Shown here: in pieces, positions 44,572-55,046 of the stretch | Layout: every line of letters starts with the position of its first letter | Numbering within the stretch: position 1 is the stretch's first letter | DNA from: Pholiota molesta | Taxonomy: Eukaryota; Basidiomycota; Agaricomycetes; Agaricales; Strophariaceae | Length of the DNA stretch: 64,000 bases | Assembly (NCBI GenBank): GCA_014925825.1 | Contig: JACGCK010000024.1 | Coordinates: forward strand, 62,001-126,000 | Direction: 5' to 3' | Position numbers and translations under genes: made by a program | Notes under the pieces: model-generated | What the model was told of the DNA's origin: nothing | The model's input: the letters and a program-made list of their open reading frames with translations, nothing else | Databases searched by the model: none

Positions 44572-45268
44572 CTAAAATACAACATCATCGACATAAACCG
44601 TGTGCCTTCCAGATCGTGCGGTAACCCCAAAATAGATATCCTCGGCGTCCCCATCTGCGCTGCTACCCGAAACACTGGCAAGGTCCGGAATATCGTCGGA
44701 GGCGTCATCGCGGCCATCTACATGTTCCATCTCGTTGTCAGCGGCATCCACAATAATAGGATGGTCTGGACCATGAGTCGCGGCCACAAAGACGTGCTGG
44801 ATGTACCAGTGATCGAAGAAGAGAATACGGCGTTGCTCCTCGGACATCAATATGTGGAGGTTGAGTGCGGCATGGCGCTGATATGGATGGAGCACACCAA
44901 ATCGGATACCGTATCTGAGCGCTTCGAAAATAATTCCGATATCAGAGTGTTCGACACGGCCGAAGGCGTCGAATCCAGCCAACATGCGCGTTCCAAAAGC
45001 AGCGCACTCCTGTGGATAAAAATAAATAAAAATAAGCATCAGTCAGAAGGGAACATCCAGGAAAATACCGAGCACATACCAAGGCGTCACAAAAAGCGGG
45101 ATATACGCCCGCCGCGACCGGGCTCTCACTAATGACAACGAGAGCGGCAGTCTTGACAGCGGCGCGGCGCGCAATGAAATCGCGTTCCAGAACTTGACGT
45201 ATGCCCTGTTTGACGACGCGATCCAGGATCACGGGAACCAAGGCAGGATGTTCGAGGTTGGCGGCCAT
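44572..45268 (-). CDS. Antisense spliced gene inside the Ty3/gypsy element (about 208 aa)
   Basis: Lies between the integrase end and the 3' LTR, on the opposite strand. Exon 1 45268-45080 (63 codons, starts MAANLEHPALVPVILDRVV), 70-bp intron with GTATGT donor and ATCCACAG acceptor, exon 2 45009-44572 (145 codons). Phase 0 join. The product is helical at first (KTAALVVISESPVAAGVYPA), continues FGTRMLAGFDAFGRVEHSD, then an acidic, Ser-rich region (DGRDDASDDIPDLASVSGSS). No known domain, signal or membrane helix. A TTTAAATA sits about 115 bp upstream on its own strand, just outside the LTR. The full open frame, clean intron and promoter argue for a real accessory gene; its role is unknown. It could be a captured host gene. 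Confidence 0.65.
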
Positions 45269-45382
45269 GTTAAATGGGCAATCGAAAAATAAACAAAAAG
45301 TGCAGAAGAGGTGCTGAGACGAGAGTGGCGGAAGCTAGAAGGCGACAAGACCTGGTGAAGAACGGACTGAGGTGGAACTCAG

Positions 45383-45402
45383 TATTTAAAGTGGGGAGGA
45401 GG
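45383..45402. other. Polypurine tract and overlapping antisense TATA box
   Basis: AAAGTGGGGAGGAGG (45388-45402) abuts the 3' LTR on the plus strand and is the usual primer for plus-strand DNA. TATTTAAA (45383-45390) reads TTTAAATA on the minus strand and could be the core promoter of the antisense gene. Confidence 0.6.
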
Positions 45403-46203
45403 TGTGAGGATGGGAATTGGCGTACGCGGGAAATAGCGCGATAGCCCGATTAGGAGGCGCACACATCAAAACTCCCACGGACAATGAGTAAGGGTCGGCG
45501 CGCCCCACAAAGGACGTGGAAATAAAATACGCACCACCACGCGTGTTAACAATAAGAATGGGATGGAATTTAATAGAAAGAAAGCGCTATACGCTTCTTA
45601 GAGGATCCGTAGAATTGAGCACAAAGAGGCGGAGCGCTATGGAATCAAATACGGCGCAAGGCGCATCAAACAATGGACACGGCACCAATCAAAAGCGCGA
45701 CGCACCATGCGGTGCTCGGATCAGATACGAGACAAAGAAATGGACACACAAAAGTCGACAATGGGAAATCTGGACGAGGACTCAAAGAAGAAAAATTTGT
45801 CAGTACAGCCACCAAGATAAATTTGAAAAAGAACGAACATGAGGCTCGCATATGGCGCATGAGGCGAGAGACAATGGCAGAGCGTGTATCTGAGCCGCAT
45901 GGTACTCGAGGGCCCGACGGAGGTGACTCAGAAAATAAAGCAAACGGCGAGCGACATGAGGACGGTAGAATTTGTACAAATACTAGACATGTACAGTAGA
46001 ATTTCCCCAGTGGAATCCACCCCCATTTTCACTCAGTAGCTCTCAGTTCCAGTTCTCAGTTCTCGGATTGTTTTCAAAGCGCCTAAGTCGAGGCCGCGAA
46101 GACAAATTCTATTAATAAATCTATCAAACTACATTTACAGCGTCTCTTTGACACCCTTCGGCGACCACACCAGTCGCTGCGTACAGTAAATACCTCATTT
46201 ACA
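45403..46203 (+). repeat. 3' LTR of the Ty3/gypsy element
   Basis: 801 bp, nine differences from the 5' LTR. One change hits the TATA box: TACAAATA here (45975-45982) against TATAAATA in the 5' LTR. Confidence 0.92.
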
Positions 46204-46259
46204 CCCGGCCCGACCGATTCCGGCCACAGGACCGAACACGACCGAACGCAACCTAGCAG

Positions 46260-47060
46260 ACCGAAGGGAGCTTCGCCATTCCCAGGGAGGTCCCGGCCCG
46301 GACGATCCGCGCCCACCCGACCGAATACAACCGAGCGACCTAAGGAAAACCGAAGGAAACCGAAGCACATGCACGTGCAGCATGACGCAACCGAGGGCGA
46401 CGCCGATTGAACTTGACAAGCGCCTGCTCCCAGCCCTTGCCCAGCCCTGCAGCCCCGTTTGACGCCCACGAGAGATGCCCCCGACAACCCCCCCTTGCAA
46501 CGCCCACCAGAGTAGCCGCGAGCGCTCGTCCACAGCACCCACGACCGTCAATGCAAACGACGACGCGAATGAAAACATGACCGATGCGACAGACGATGCG
46601 GACGACAATGCGGACAACAGCGGGCCTGGACACTGCAACAACGATGGAGGCGGCCATCCCAGCGGAGGCAGCATGGTAAGTCCGCCGCCATCCGTTCACA
46701 CCTACTGACTGCGAGTTACAGCCAAAGTCAGTGTTGGGACCAGCGCCATGCTGCCGCCCATGTCCACAGCTCATGTCGCTCATGACGGCCCAACCACCGC
46801 CTTCGCAGTCTCCCCATTGCTTCCGTCGGTTTGCCCTTCCCGCCCCTTCCGTCTCCTCTCGCCGCCACCGCCCAAAGCTCCTCTTCGCCGTGTGCCCCTC
46901 CCCTCCAACGTGGGATGTGGGCCGGCCACCTAATTTAACACGATGTCGGCGATGGCAACCTGCAACCGCCGCATCACTGCCCATGCCACATACACTGCGC
47001 CCCAGCCAGAGGATGCGAGGACGCAAACGAGGGCGGGCAGAAGGGCGCAGCGGATGACGT
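46260..47060 (+). repeat. Repeat unit U, copy 1 (Asp/Asn-rich coding-like sequence with an intron)
   Basis: Paired with 48830-49400. Both begin with an ACCGAAT-rich stretch, then CCCACGACCGTCAA and an Asp/Asn-rich reading (TVNANDDAN, DDADDNADNSGPGH). Both then have an intron-like segment GTAAGT...CTGAC...CAG followed by a GTGTTGGGACC box. The Ty3 LTR ends 56 bp before this copy. Whether it is a gene, a pseudogene or part of an old element cannot be told. Confidence 0.5.
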
Positions 47061-47404
47061 GCGTTATGATGCCGCTGACGATGGCGGGGCGATTCTGGGG
47101 GTCGCCCAGCCTGAGTGTATTTTTTTCTCATTCAGCTATACTTCTTTATTATTGATTTTTCTTCGTGTTCTAGTAAATCCATCACACCACCGCGATGCAC
47201 GATGCACCGAAGCTGCAGCCACATTACCGCCACAAGGACGCCGCACTGCATATACCCCACCTCCGTTCTCAAAATTGCCCAAGCGCATTCTCTGCGGCTA
47301 CGCCAGCAACGAACGACCCGGCAGCCCACCTGCGAGCTACGGTTGCCAATGGCGCCTGCGGCACAACAATGCACGGACAAACGACGGCGACGGCAGCAGC
47401 GGAC

Positions 47405-47517
47405 AGCAGCCCGCGACGATGGCAGCAACCCGCGACGACGGCGGTAGCCCGCAACGATGGCAGCAGCCCGCGATGACGGCGGCAGCCCGCGACGATGGCA
47501 GCAGCCCGCGATGACGG
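47405..47517 (+). repeat. Minisatellite, about six units of 19 bp
   Basis: Variants of CAGCCCGCGACGATGGCAG. The 19-bp period shifts the reading frame at each unit, so it is not a coding repeat. Confidence 0.75.
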
Positions 47518-47932
47518 CCCCGCGCCGCCCGCGCGACTTCTTCGTCAGGTTCAGCATGGGTACAGGGATGGGCAGCGACGACGGCGCGCGCGCAACCGCG
47601 GTGGCACCCCCGGATGAGGACCCTGAGCCGCTGCGCGGGCGCAGTGTGCGGGGCATGCCTTGTGCGTTTGGGTACGATGCGGGCCCGGCAGCGTACGCGG
47701 TGTCAGCGCTGCTACCGGCGGGCACGGCGAGGCCGTTGGACGCAGGCATCGTCCCGTGGTGGCTGCGCGCACGGTGTGCGCCGCGCATGTGTTGAGCACG
47801 AGCTCGCGGTCGACGACAGCGACTCGTCGGGATCCTCTGCAGCTTTGTCCTCGCCATCTTCTTCGTCCTCCGCCGCCTCGTCCATATCCTTCATGACGAC
47901 GGCAGCATCACACGACATGCAACCGCAATACC

Positions 47933-47983
47933 GTCTCCACATAAGATGAACACTGCACTGGCAGTGTTCTGAAATGTGGAGAC
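47933..47983. repeat. Hairpin with two stacked perfect stems
   Basis: Outer arms GTCTCCACAT (47933-47942) and ATGTGGAGAC (47974-47983). Inner arms GAACACTGC (47948-47956) and GCAGTGTTC (47961-47969), loop ACTG. Just downstream the base composition turns AT-rich. Confidence 0.8.
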
Positions 47984-47999
47984 GCAATGTGGTTGACGT

Positions 48000-48720
48000 C
48001 CCACCAACCCCCATCCCTTTCATGAACCTGCTAAGTATGACATGATAACTGACAACAATGAAAGTTATAGCAAGTCAATGGCAAAAGAGATGGTGGGTAA
48101 AGGTTGGAGATTGGAGGGTGCTGCTCTCCATGCCCTAAAACCAGTCACTGCAAGCATGTTGTCATATTATCATGTAGTTGAAATACACAGACTTTGAAGT
48201 GGGCAATCCACATAATGATCAGTTAGAAATATCTAGAAGTGAGAAACATTTCACTGTTATTAAGAAGAATCCGGCGTGGGCACTGCTGGACAAACTCAAA
48301 GCCCAAGATCACCAGCAGAATTTCTAGCCACAACTTTCTTGAAGTTATCTGTAACTCTATTCTTGAATGCTACTGCTTAGTACAAACTTAGTACTCAATA
48401 ATTATAGCTACAAGATTATTGCGCTGCTTCAAAATCGAGGCATGCCTAGAACTTCTATCTCTATGGCTTAGAATTCATTGGTATGTCCTGTGAAATCATT
48501 GATCTCAAAGGTTGAAGACGGGGGCCACTATCTTCACATAGATTGTCTAACTTATTTTGATGTGTTCTTGATGTGTTCAGTTCTATCCACCCTTTACTTA
48601 TACTTTCACAAGTCTCTTAGTTATTTTGAATACATATGACAACTATTTTACTGCAGCACTGATCCCAAAACCTTGCGAGCTATTGGATACCTCACGTCGC
48701 CGCGTTCGCGCAATGTCAAG
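48000..48720. other. AT-rich segment, no gene recognised
   Basis: Clearly more AT-rich than both flanks. No frame above 60 codons with any motif. It may be an inserted sequence of different origin. Confidence 0.5.
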
Positions 48721-48729
48721 AAATTGAGC

Positions 48730-49400
48730 CCAAGATGGAAATCCCTGGCCAGGTTTTGTAAGCAAGCTGTGAATACCCTGGGTTCTAAAAATGCACCACA
48801 GGCGTTCTAGACCACCCTGGGAATGACCAAATTTTCCAGACCGAATTACACCGAATGAGAAGCACGTGAGCTTACATGATATGACGCAGGTGCGTTATCT
48901 CAACTCTGACTCTTGAGTTCAACGTCAATCCCACTCGCACTCCCTATGCCCAGGCCCCACGGCGCCCACGACCGTCAACGCGAATGACGACGCGAACAAC
49001 AACACGAACAACAATACAGACGACGATGCGGACGACGACGCCGAGAACAGCGGGGCCAGGGCACCACGACGACGATGGCGGCGACCATGTCAGCGGAGGC
49101 AGCGCGGTAAGTCCACCCCCGCCCCCATCCCTTCACCTACTGACCCCAAATTGCAGCCATAGGTGGTGTTGGGACCCGCGCAATGTCGCCGCCCACGACC
49201 ACCGCCCACATCGCTCATGACAGCCAATGATCGGCTCTCTGATACGACAGCGCCCCGCCTACCCCCCGCCGTGTGCCCCTCCCCTCCAACGAGGGATGTG
49301 GGCCGGCTCTTTAGCTCTACAACCCCCGCCGCGTGCCTCTTCCCTCCAACGAGGGTTGTTGGCCGGCTTCTATTGCACAAAGACGACGACACCGCGCCAA
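48730..49400 (+). repeat. Repeat unit U, copy 2, preceded by a CACCACAGG/CCCTGGGAATGACC box
   Basis: Copy 2 of unit U from about 48830. The preceding 48730-48850 stretch (GCACCACAGGCGTTCTAGAC then CCCTGGGAATGACCAAATTT) also occurs at 51330-51460. The two copies could be the ends of a degraded 2.6-kb element. Confidence 0.45.
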
Positions 49401-49419
49401 CCGCCCATGACAGCCAGCT

Positions 49420-49590
49420 AGGACGACGGCGAACTGGGATGATGGCGCTGGGACGACAGCGAGCCAGGACACGACGGAGAGCTGGGACAACGGCGAGCCA
49501 GGACGCGACGACGAGCCGGGACGACAGCGATTCAGGACGCGACGGCGAGCTGGGATGACAGCGAGCCAGGACGACGGCCAGCGAGGACGA
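49420..49590 (+). repeat. Degenerate minisatellite
   Basis: About nine imperfect units near GACGACAGCGAGCCAG, 17-19 bp each. Confidence 0.6.
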
Positions 49591-49698
49591 CAGCCAGCCC
49601 GCCCTCCCAGCTATCACCACAACCACACCGCCACCCGCCCAGGCCGCAGCCGTCTGCTCCAGCCGTTACCCAGTGGGCCAGTGGGCAGCCGCTACAAC

Positions 49699-50200
49699 GA
49701 CGAACGAGCGCTGCTCGTTCGTCTACCTCTCCCACACCGTTTTCAACACCGCGGTCGCGCGGCCACCTCCTCCGTGCCCACCCAGCGGCTACGAGAAAGA
49801 TGAACGAGCAGTGCTCGTTCATCTTCTTGTTCATTGGCCACCGCCGCGGCCGCCTGCTCCAGCTCGCCTCCGGAGTCCCTGCGGCTACGACGACAAGTCG
49901 TCGACGACAAACGAGCGCTGCTCGTTTGTCTACCTGGCTACTTCCACCCTCGACACCTGTCCCATGACGAACGAGCCCATTGCTCGATTGTCGGCCTCTG
50001 TCTCGCCTGGAAGCTTGCAGTGCCCGCTGACATCGCCCACAGCAGCTCACTTTTGATTTCTACCTACTCCAGCACCCCCCTCCCAGCAGCTAGGGCGACG
50101 ATGAACGAGCTGCGCTCGTTCGTCTAACCAGCCACCCCCGCTTATTCCAGCTCCCTGCTGGCAGCTGCAACGATGCCAAACGAGCGGCTCGTTTGTTGGC
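49699..50200. repeat. Array of six short palindromes (GAACGAGC-GCTCGTTC hairpins)
   Basis: Hairpins at 49699-49723, 49799-49823, 49906-49930, 49966-49992, 50100-50124 and 50175-50200. The first three have perfect 11-bp arms around a 3-base loop (GACGAACGAGC, GATGAACGAGC and GACAAACGAGC with matching partners). Arm differences between units are compensated on the other side (GACG/CGTC, GATG/CATC, GACAAA/TTTGTC). The last three are imperfect. Units lie 36-134 bp apart in GC-rich DNA without a convincing gene. Confidence 0.85.
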
Positions 50201-50559
50201 CGCCACTGCGCGGCCCTTCCTGCGGCCACGACGACAACGACGGAGGAGACCTATCCACCGCCGCCCTCAACTCTGCCGCCGCCTGCTCCACATCACCACC
50301 GAGTCCCGACACTCACCGACTGCCCACGGTGCCTGTCCGATGATGTACAACGGATGGACGAGGCACGAAGAACAACAGGACAATGGTGCACGACGACGGA
50401 CCACGCATAGATGGCGCATGAACGGCGACGGCGCACGACACATGAACGATGGCCGATGTCGACACCGCCCACGCCCGCCCGCGCAGCACGTCACCACTGA
50501 CCGCCGTCTCCGCCCCGGCATAACGGTAAACAATGGCAACCACGATGAATGCATACTTA

Positions 50560-51300
50560 TTTTATTCATTCCGATTCCCTGTAAGGCATTAGTGTAGTTT
50601 AGTTTAGTTTTGGTGTAAATCACATAGTTCATTAATGAAATTTATTCCATCTTAATTTTGATCAAGTTCTGTACATGTAAGACTATAGAGTGGCCCATGA
50701 ACACAAGTAGTACTGGTAATAATCTTCAGAAGAAGAAAGTAAGTTATATAAATCTTTTCGAGCTCATTTGAATCCAAGCCGCCAACATTTCAGCTTTGTT
50801 CCAGAGAAAATATCCCGTGTTACACGTTGCAAGACAATAAGGTACATTGGAGATATGAACTTGAACCACAAAAAGGGTGTCCTTGCCGACGGAGTTGCAT
50901 TAAAACCAAAGTATGGTTCATCCAACTCACTACCGGAATGGCCGCAGCCTCAGGATATATTCAAAGGAGGAACTTGAAAGCACTTTGAAGTTTGATCTAC
51001 GCGTTTTTGTTTAAACTTTGTGCAATCTATATGGCAAATTGTGGAACAGACCGTGAATAGTCCAAATGCCATACTTAACTATATGCTAGACGGTCAAGCA
51101 TTCTCGCAAAATGCTTGCATCCCGGATGATGTTCGTTAATGGCCATGTTTTTTCCCCTCTCTATGACTCGATTTTTTTGGAGGTTCTTGTAATTATCTCA
51201 AACTATATTGTCTTTAGTTCTTTCAAGCCTTTAAGTTTTGCTATAATAGTGTAATTGTGGCCTTTATGATTAATATACATCTATTTTTCAATGATAGAGC
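50560..51300. other. AT-rich segment, no gene recognised
   Basis: Low GC. The plus-strand frame at 50768-50977 (TTG start; contains EKISRVTRCKTIRYIGDMNL) is the only one with coding-like usage, but it has no start context, splice partner or known motif. Confidence 0.4.
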
Positions 51301-51329
51301 TCGAGGCCAGCACCGGCCACCGCTGATAC

Positions 51330-51480
51330 AATTGGGCGCCAATGGAATTTCCCTGGGTACTATTTTTGGGAACGGCCGGGATCTCCCTGGGCCAAACAAC
51401 GCACCACAGGGGCTCTGGACCTCCCTGGGAATGACCAATTTTTCGTCGAAAGTGAGTGAAAGTGAGTGCACGCACCCTCA
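51330..51480 (+). repeat. Second copy of the CACCACAGG/CCTGGGAATGACC box
   Basis: GCACCACAGGGGCTCTGGAC then CTCCCTGGGAATGACC, ending in GTGAGTG iterations. Related, reverse-oriented traces occur at 37780-37853 and 46285-46310 around the Ty3 insertion site. Confidence 0.5.
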
Positions 51481-51539
51481 CGCACTCTCACGCACCTCAG
51501 TGATGGGCCACTGCCTTTTCTCATTGCCCACATTTATCC

Positions 51540-52600
51540 TATCTAGCCTCGATTAGTTCGTTTGGTATCGGTGCTCGCAGCTCTCTGAGTGTCAAATATC
51601 GTCGTCGTCGACGTGTATAAATCTTCCCGCCCACCTGTGAACCGCAACGTTACCTCCACTATTAGTATTTTCTAGCCATTCATATTCGTTCCCAAATATC
51701 CAGCCCTTTAAATTAGATAGCACATGTGAAAGTTAACGGTTGAACCTGTGCAAATTCAGTAGGATCCTACATTAAATAATCCTCCGAACATATTCTTCAA
51801 TCAATAGAGCACGGCCAAGTAGCGAGATGTATAGATAAGCGGGATAGTATTGTAGATCGAGGATAGGATCCAGCGGCGCGCGCAAACGTCGATGCCGCTG
51901 ATCGAGCGCAGCCAAAGGTGCAGCGCATAGCGCCTCTGCAGACCAGACGCCGGGTGTGGTGGATGGACGGGAATTGGGGAGGTGGATGCGCCCTGGGTTT
52001 CCGGTGCGTGTTGGTGGAAGTTGGGTGGACGATGCCGGGGTCTATTCTGGACGCGTCCTTGGGACCGTCCTTTAGGCCATGCAGTACAGCATATATGATC
52101 CATGTTTGAATAGTCGGCATCGAACACGATACGCGAAGATCGACAGGATCGATAGAGTGGTCACGATCCGACAAGAGGGGGCCGACACCTTAGTGTTTCC
52201 TCTGACAATGATGAACCTTATCTGCCGGTAGAGCTAGCAAAGTGCATAGCGCCGACGACGTCTCTGAGAATAAATATTCTCAACGATCAGTCAAAGATAA
52301 GATAAGATATGGCAACCATGGTCGACCTCCTCTTGTAAGAATCATCTCACGGCTGGTACTGTTCGAGGGCACCCCCGGCATGGAATCAACTAGCAAAGAA
52401 TGGGAGAAAGGCCATGAAAGATGAAAGGAAGAATATCGGGCCAATTACATACCCTCCCCATCGTTCACATCTGGCCTCTGCGACAGGTATAGCGCTGGTG
52501 AGTTAATACAACCGCCAGACGCACCAGGACTCCCACATGGCGGAAGGTCTTGATCCTGCACATTTCCCGGAAGGTCAGAGGTGGTCCGTGCAGACGAAAG
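51540..52600 (+). repeat. R2 repeat, copy d
   Basis: Same landmarks as 34290-34990: GTGTCAAATATCGTCGTCG, GTGAACCGCAAC, GAGCTAGCAAAGTGCATAGC (52230) and CGCACCAGGACTCCC. It also holds, inverted, the MPTIQTWIIYAV-like reading found as CLTIQTWTVYAF near 3540. It is the most complete copy. Frames are broken. Confidence 0.6.
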
Positions 52601-52929
52601 ATATGTGCGCTATCTTGATGATTGGCAGTTCCCGGAAACGAACGGTTTCTGCGCTATTTGCTTGCTGGGCGGCAGTTGTGCGATCGATGCGATCGCCCGC
52701 TGATAGAAATGGGGTAGAATAATCAGGTTAAGCTCAAAATTAGGGCTTGGATGGATGGCGTACAGGATACCGCATGCCTTGGTCATAGTATGGATCGAAG
52801 AAGGGTCGGAGCGATGATTGAGTAGCATGAGGCGGCATCGACGTCGCTGTGATCTAGTTCAAGCGAAACTTAGCAGCTCGCGAATCGAAGTGTATTTCTG
52901 GCACTTCGACGGATATAATAGATAGACAA

Positions 52930-54780
52930 GAGTCAGAGGGGTGGAAGGCACCTTGGTTTAGCTGTTGGTGTTGGTGGAAGCGATGCATGGGAAGAATCGC
53001 ACGACCATGCCAGGCAAGGAGGTTTCGGGCCGGATTCAAAGTCCGTGCGCAAGCAGCCACGACGACCTCGTTCTATCGCCACACATCACTCTGTATTCAC
53101 GTTCCTGGTCTGCAATCCAGAGGAGCCCATTCGATGCATATGTGTGGCTACCCACCTCGCCGGCCATTAGCCGTTTTACTGATGGACACGGAGCAGGGGG
53201 CGTTTCTCCACCCAGTCGCGTCAACCTTCCCAGTGCATTGTTCTAGGCCCTTCCCGCTCACCCTCACCCATCTACAGTGGATTTGACCAACATGACATCA
53301 CCCTATGGCTTCCTCGCTCGCGCCCGTTGTCTGCTTGCGCCTCCAATCGACGCGCACTCTGGGTCTTACAGCACTCACCGCGCGTTGTCTCTCGCCATGG
53401 ACGCGACACGAACGCGACTACGCCAACACCCAACCGCCCACCGCCTCCTACCCTCCAACTGCATCGGCGCGTGTGTCTGCCGTGGACGAACTGAATCTGA
53501 ATGAGGCGGAGAGGTGATCGATGGTACTGTGGTGGTCAAGAGAGGCCCAGCATAGCGCACGGATGGATGGGATGGGACGGAGAGCGATGCGGATCTAGGG
53601 GTGGAGGCGTTCACGAGCAAGGCGGTGGCGGTAATATGTGGGATATTGGGATGTAATTCCATGCACCGTCGATGTGACGATCGCGTACTGACATCGTTCG
53701 TAGCTCAGGGAAACTTCGAATGTTCAGCGCACCTCCCCCCTCCGTTTCCCTCCTGCTCCCGGTCTTCGTATCCATGCAAGCCACGCAAGACGCATGCGTG
53801 AGCTCTCTTTCTCCGATATGATGCTGGACTTTCGACGCTGACGCTGACATCGAAGACTCCAGCAACCGAAGCACCGTACCACACACTCAAGGGTGCACTA
53901 TCCGTCCTCCATCGCCCTCCCACACTAACACACGTACTGCACCTGCTAGTCCGACACAGTGACACTATCAAGCGCCGCAACGCCAAGACAAATGCGAAGG
54001 GACTGGACAGTGGACGCGCGGCCGGGCATTACGCTGACCAAGGCGCACTTGAAGCTGAGCGAGGTGGACATCCGGCGCGGCAGGGTGATCTAGTGATTAC
54101 TGGGACGGCAGCCGCCGCGCAGCGCGTCCAGCACACCGCCCGCCGTCCGTCAGCACGCCCGCCGTTCGCCCAAACAGTGTGTTCTTCTCCAGCATGCCTG
54201 TCCACTCTGCCTGCGCACTCCATTCGCAGCCTAACACGATCAGCGTGGCGTCGCCTCGGTCCTCCGGAATGGGCCGTCCCCGCCCCCGTCGTGTGTCTGC
54301 CCCATCACGTATCGCCATGCCATCGCCGCGCACTCCGGCTTCTACGGTGTGTCTAGGGCGTTTATCCGTTGAAGGGCACGGTTCTCCCCTCGCGCAGACG
54401 TGACTTCGCCGGCGCCCAATTCGCCATCGACAGGCCTAGTCCGACGGGTCCAAGATCGTCTGGTGATGCGGAACCCGCCCGCCGAAGCACCCGGACGAAA
54501 CATAAAGCCAAGTGGATCGCGGCGTTGCGGTTCCTACGCACAAGGCGTCGGTGGCGTCGGTGGGGTACCTCCCTGGCGCTGCTGTGCTATTTGAGAGGCG
54601 AGTTCATGCGCTGTCGATCCCACAATTCCATGCTGATTATATAGTCGCAGCTCAGAGACGCTGTTTGTTGCGCGACGGAAAACTTGCGCGTCCAGGCGTT
54701 GATACCTGCGTATTGCATTGGTTGGGGAACGAGCAGGTGGATCGGATGGCGGGCATGGGCGCTCTCAAATTGTAGGGAGT
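52930..54780 (+). repeat. R1 repeat block, copy c
   Basis: Starts CCTTGGTTTAGCTGTTGGTG, CGG-N9-CCG core at 53031-53045, TCCAAGATCGTCTGG (about 54448), AAGTGGATCGCGGCGTTGCG (about 54511), CGCAGCTCAGAGACGCTGTT (about 54646). Followed directly by F-box copy D, as copy a is by C. Confidence 0.6.
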
Positions 54781-55046
54781 AGGATATATATTCTGAGACG
54801 GTATAATATTCTGAATGAGTCTTCGAGACTCGAGATGGTCATTGTTACAGCTGGCTGTGCCTTGGCTCAATGGAATCAAACGCGCAGCTAACCGCTGCGT
54901 GGCCACTGGCCAGCCCATTTCTGAATAGAAATATTCACGGCGAGCCAACGCCGAGCACAGACAAAAGCGTGTGGGAAACGATACACAGGATGCAGTGACA
55001 ACGTCTCTCGGGTCGACGTCCACGTTCTCGTTGATTCCCTTCCAAA

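Larger units (their letters stand above)
37854..46203 (+). mobile_element. Ty3/gypsy LTR retrotransposon (8350 bp)
   Basis: Two 801-bp LTRs that begin TGT and end ACA differ at nine positions by eye (eight transitions, one transversion), so the insertion is recent. The flanks carry a CCCG duplication (37850-37853 and 46204-46207). A primer-binding site follows the 5' LTR and a purine tract precedes the 3' LTR. Domain order gag, protease, RT, RNase H, integrase is that of Ty3/gypsy. Three in-frame stops break the polyprotein. An extra antisense gene lies between integrase and the 3' LTR. Confidence 0.92.

Noticed and set aside
46083..48023. Overlapping Arg/Ala/Pro-rich frames on both strands
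   Set aside because: They arise from GC-rich minisatellite DNA; six frames are open at once and none has a domain.
49699..50200. CRISPR-like array
   Set aside because: Eukaryotic DNA, irregular spacing, and the repeats are palindromes that vary in compensating pairs rather than identical units with unique spacers.
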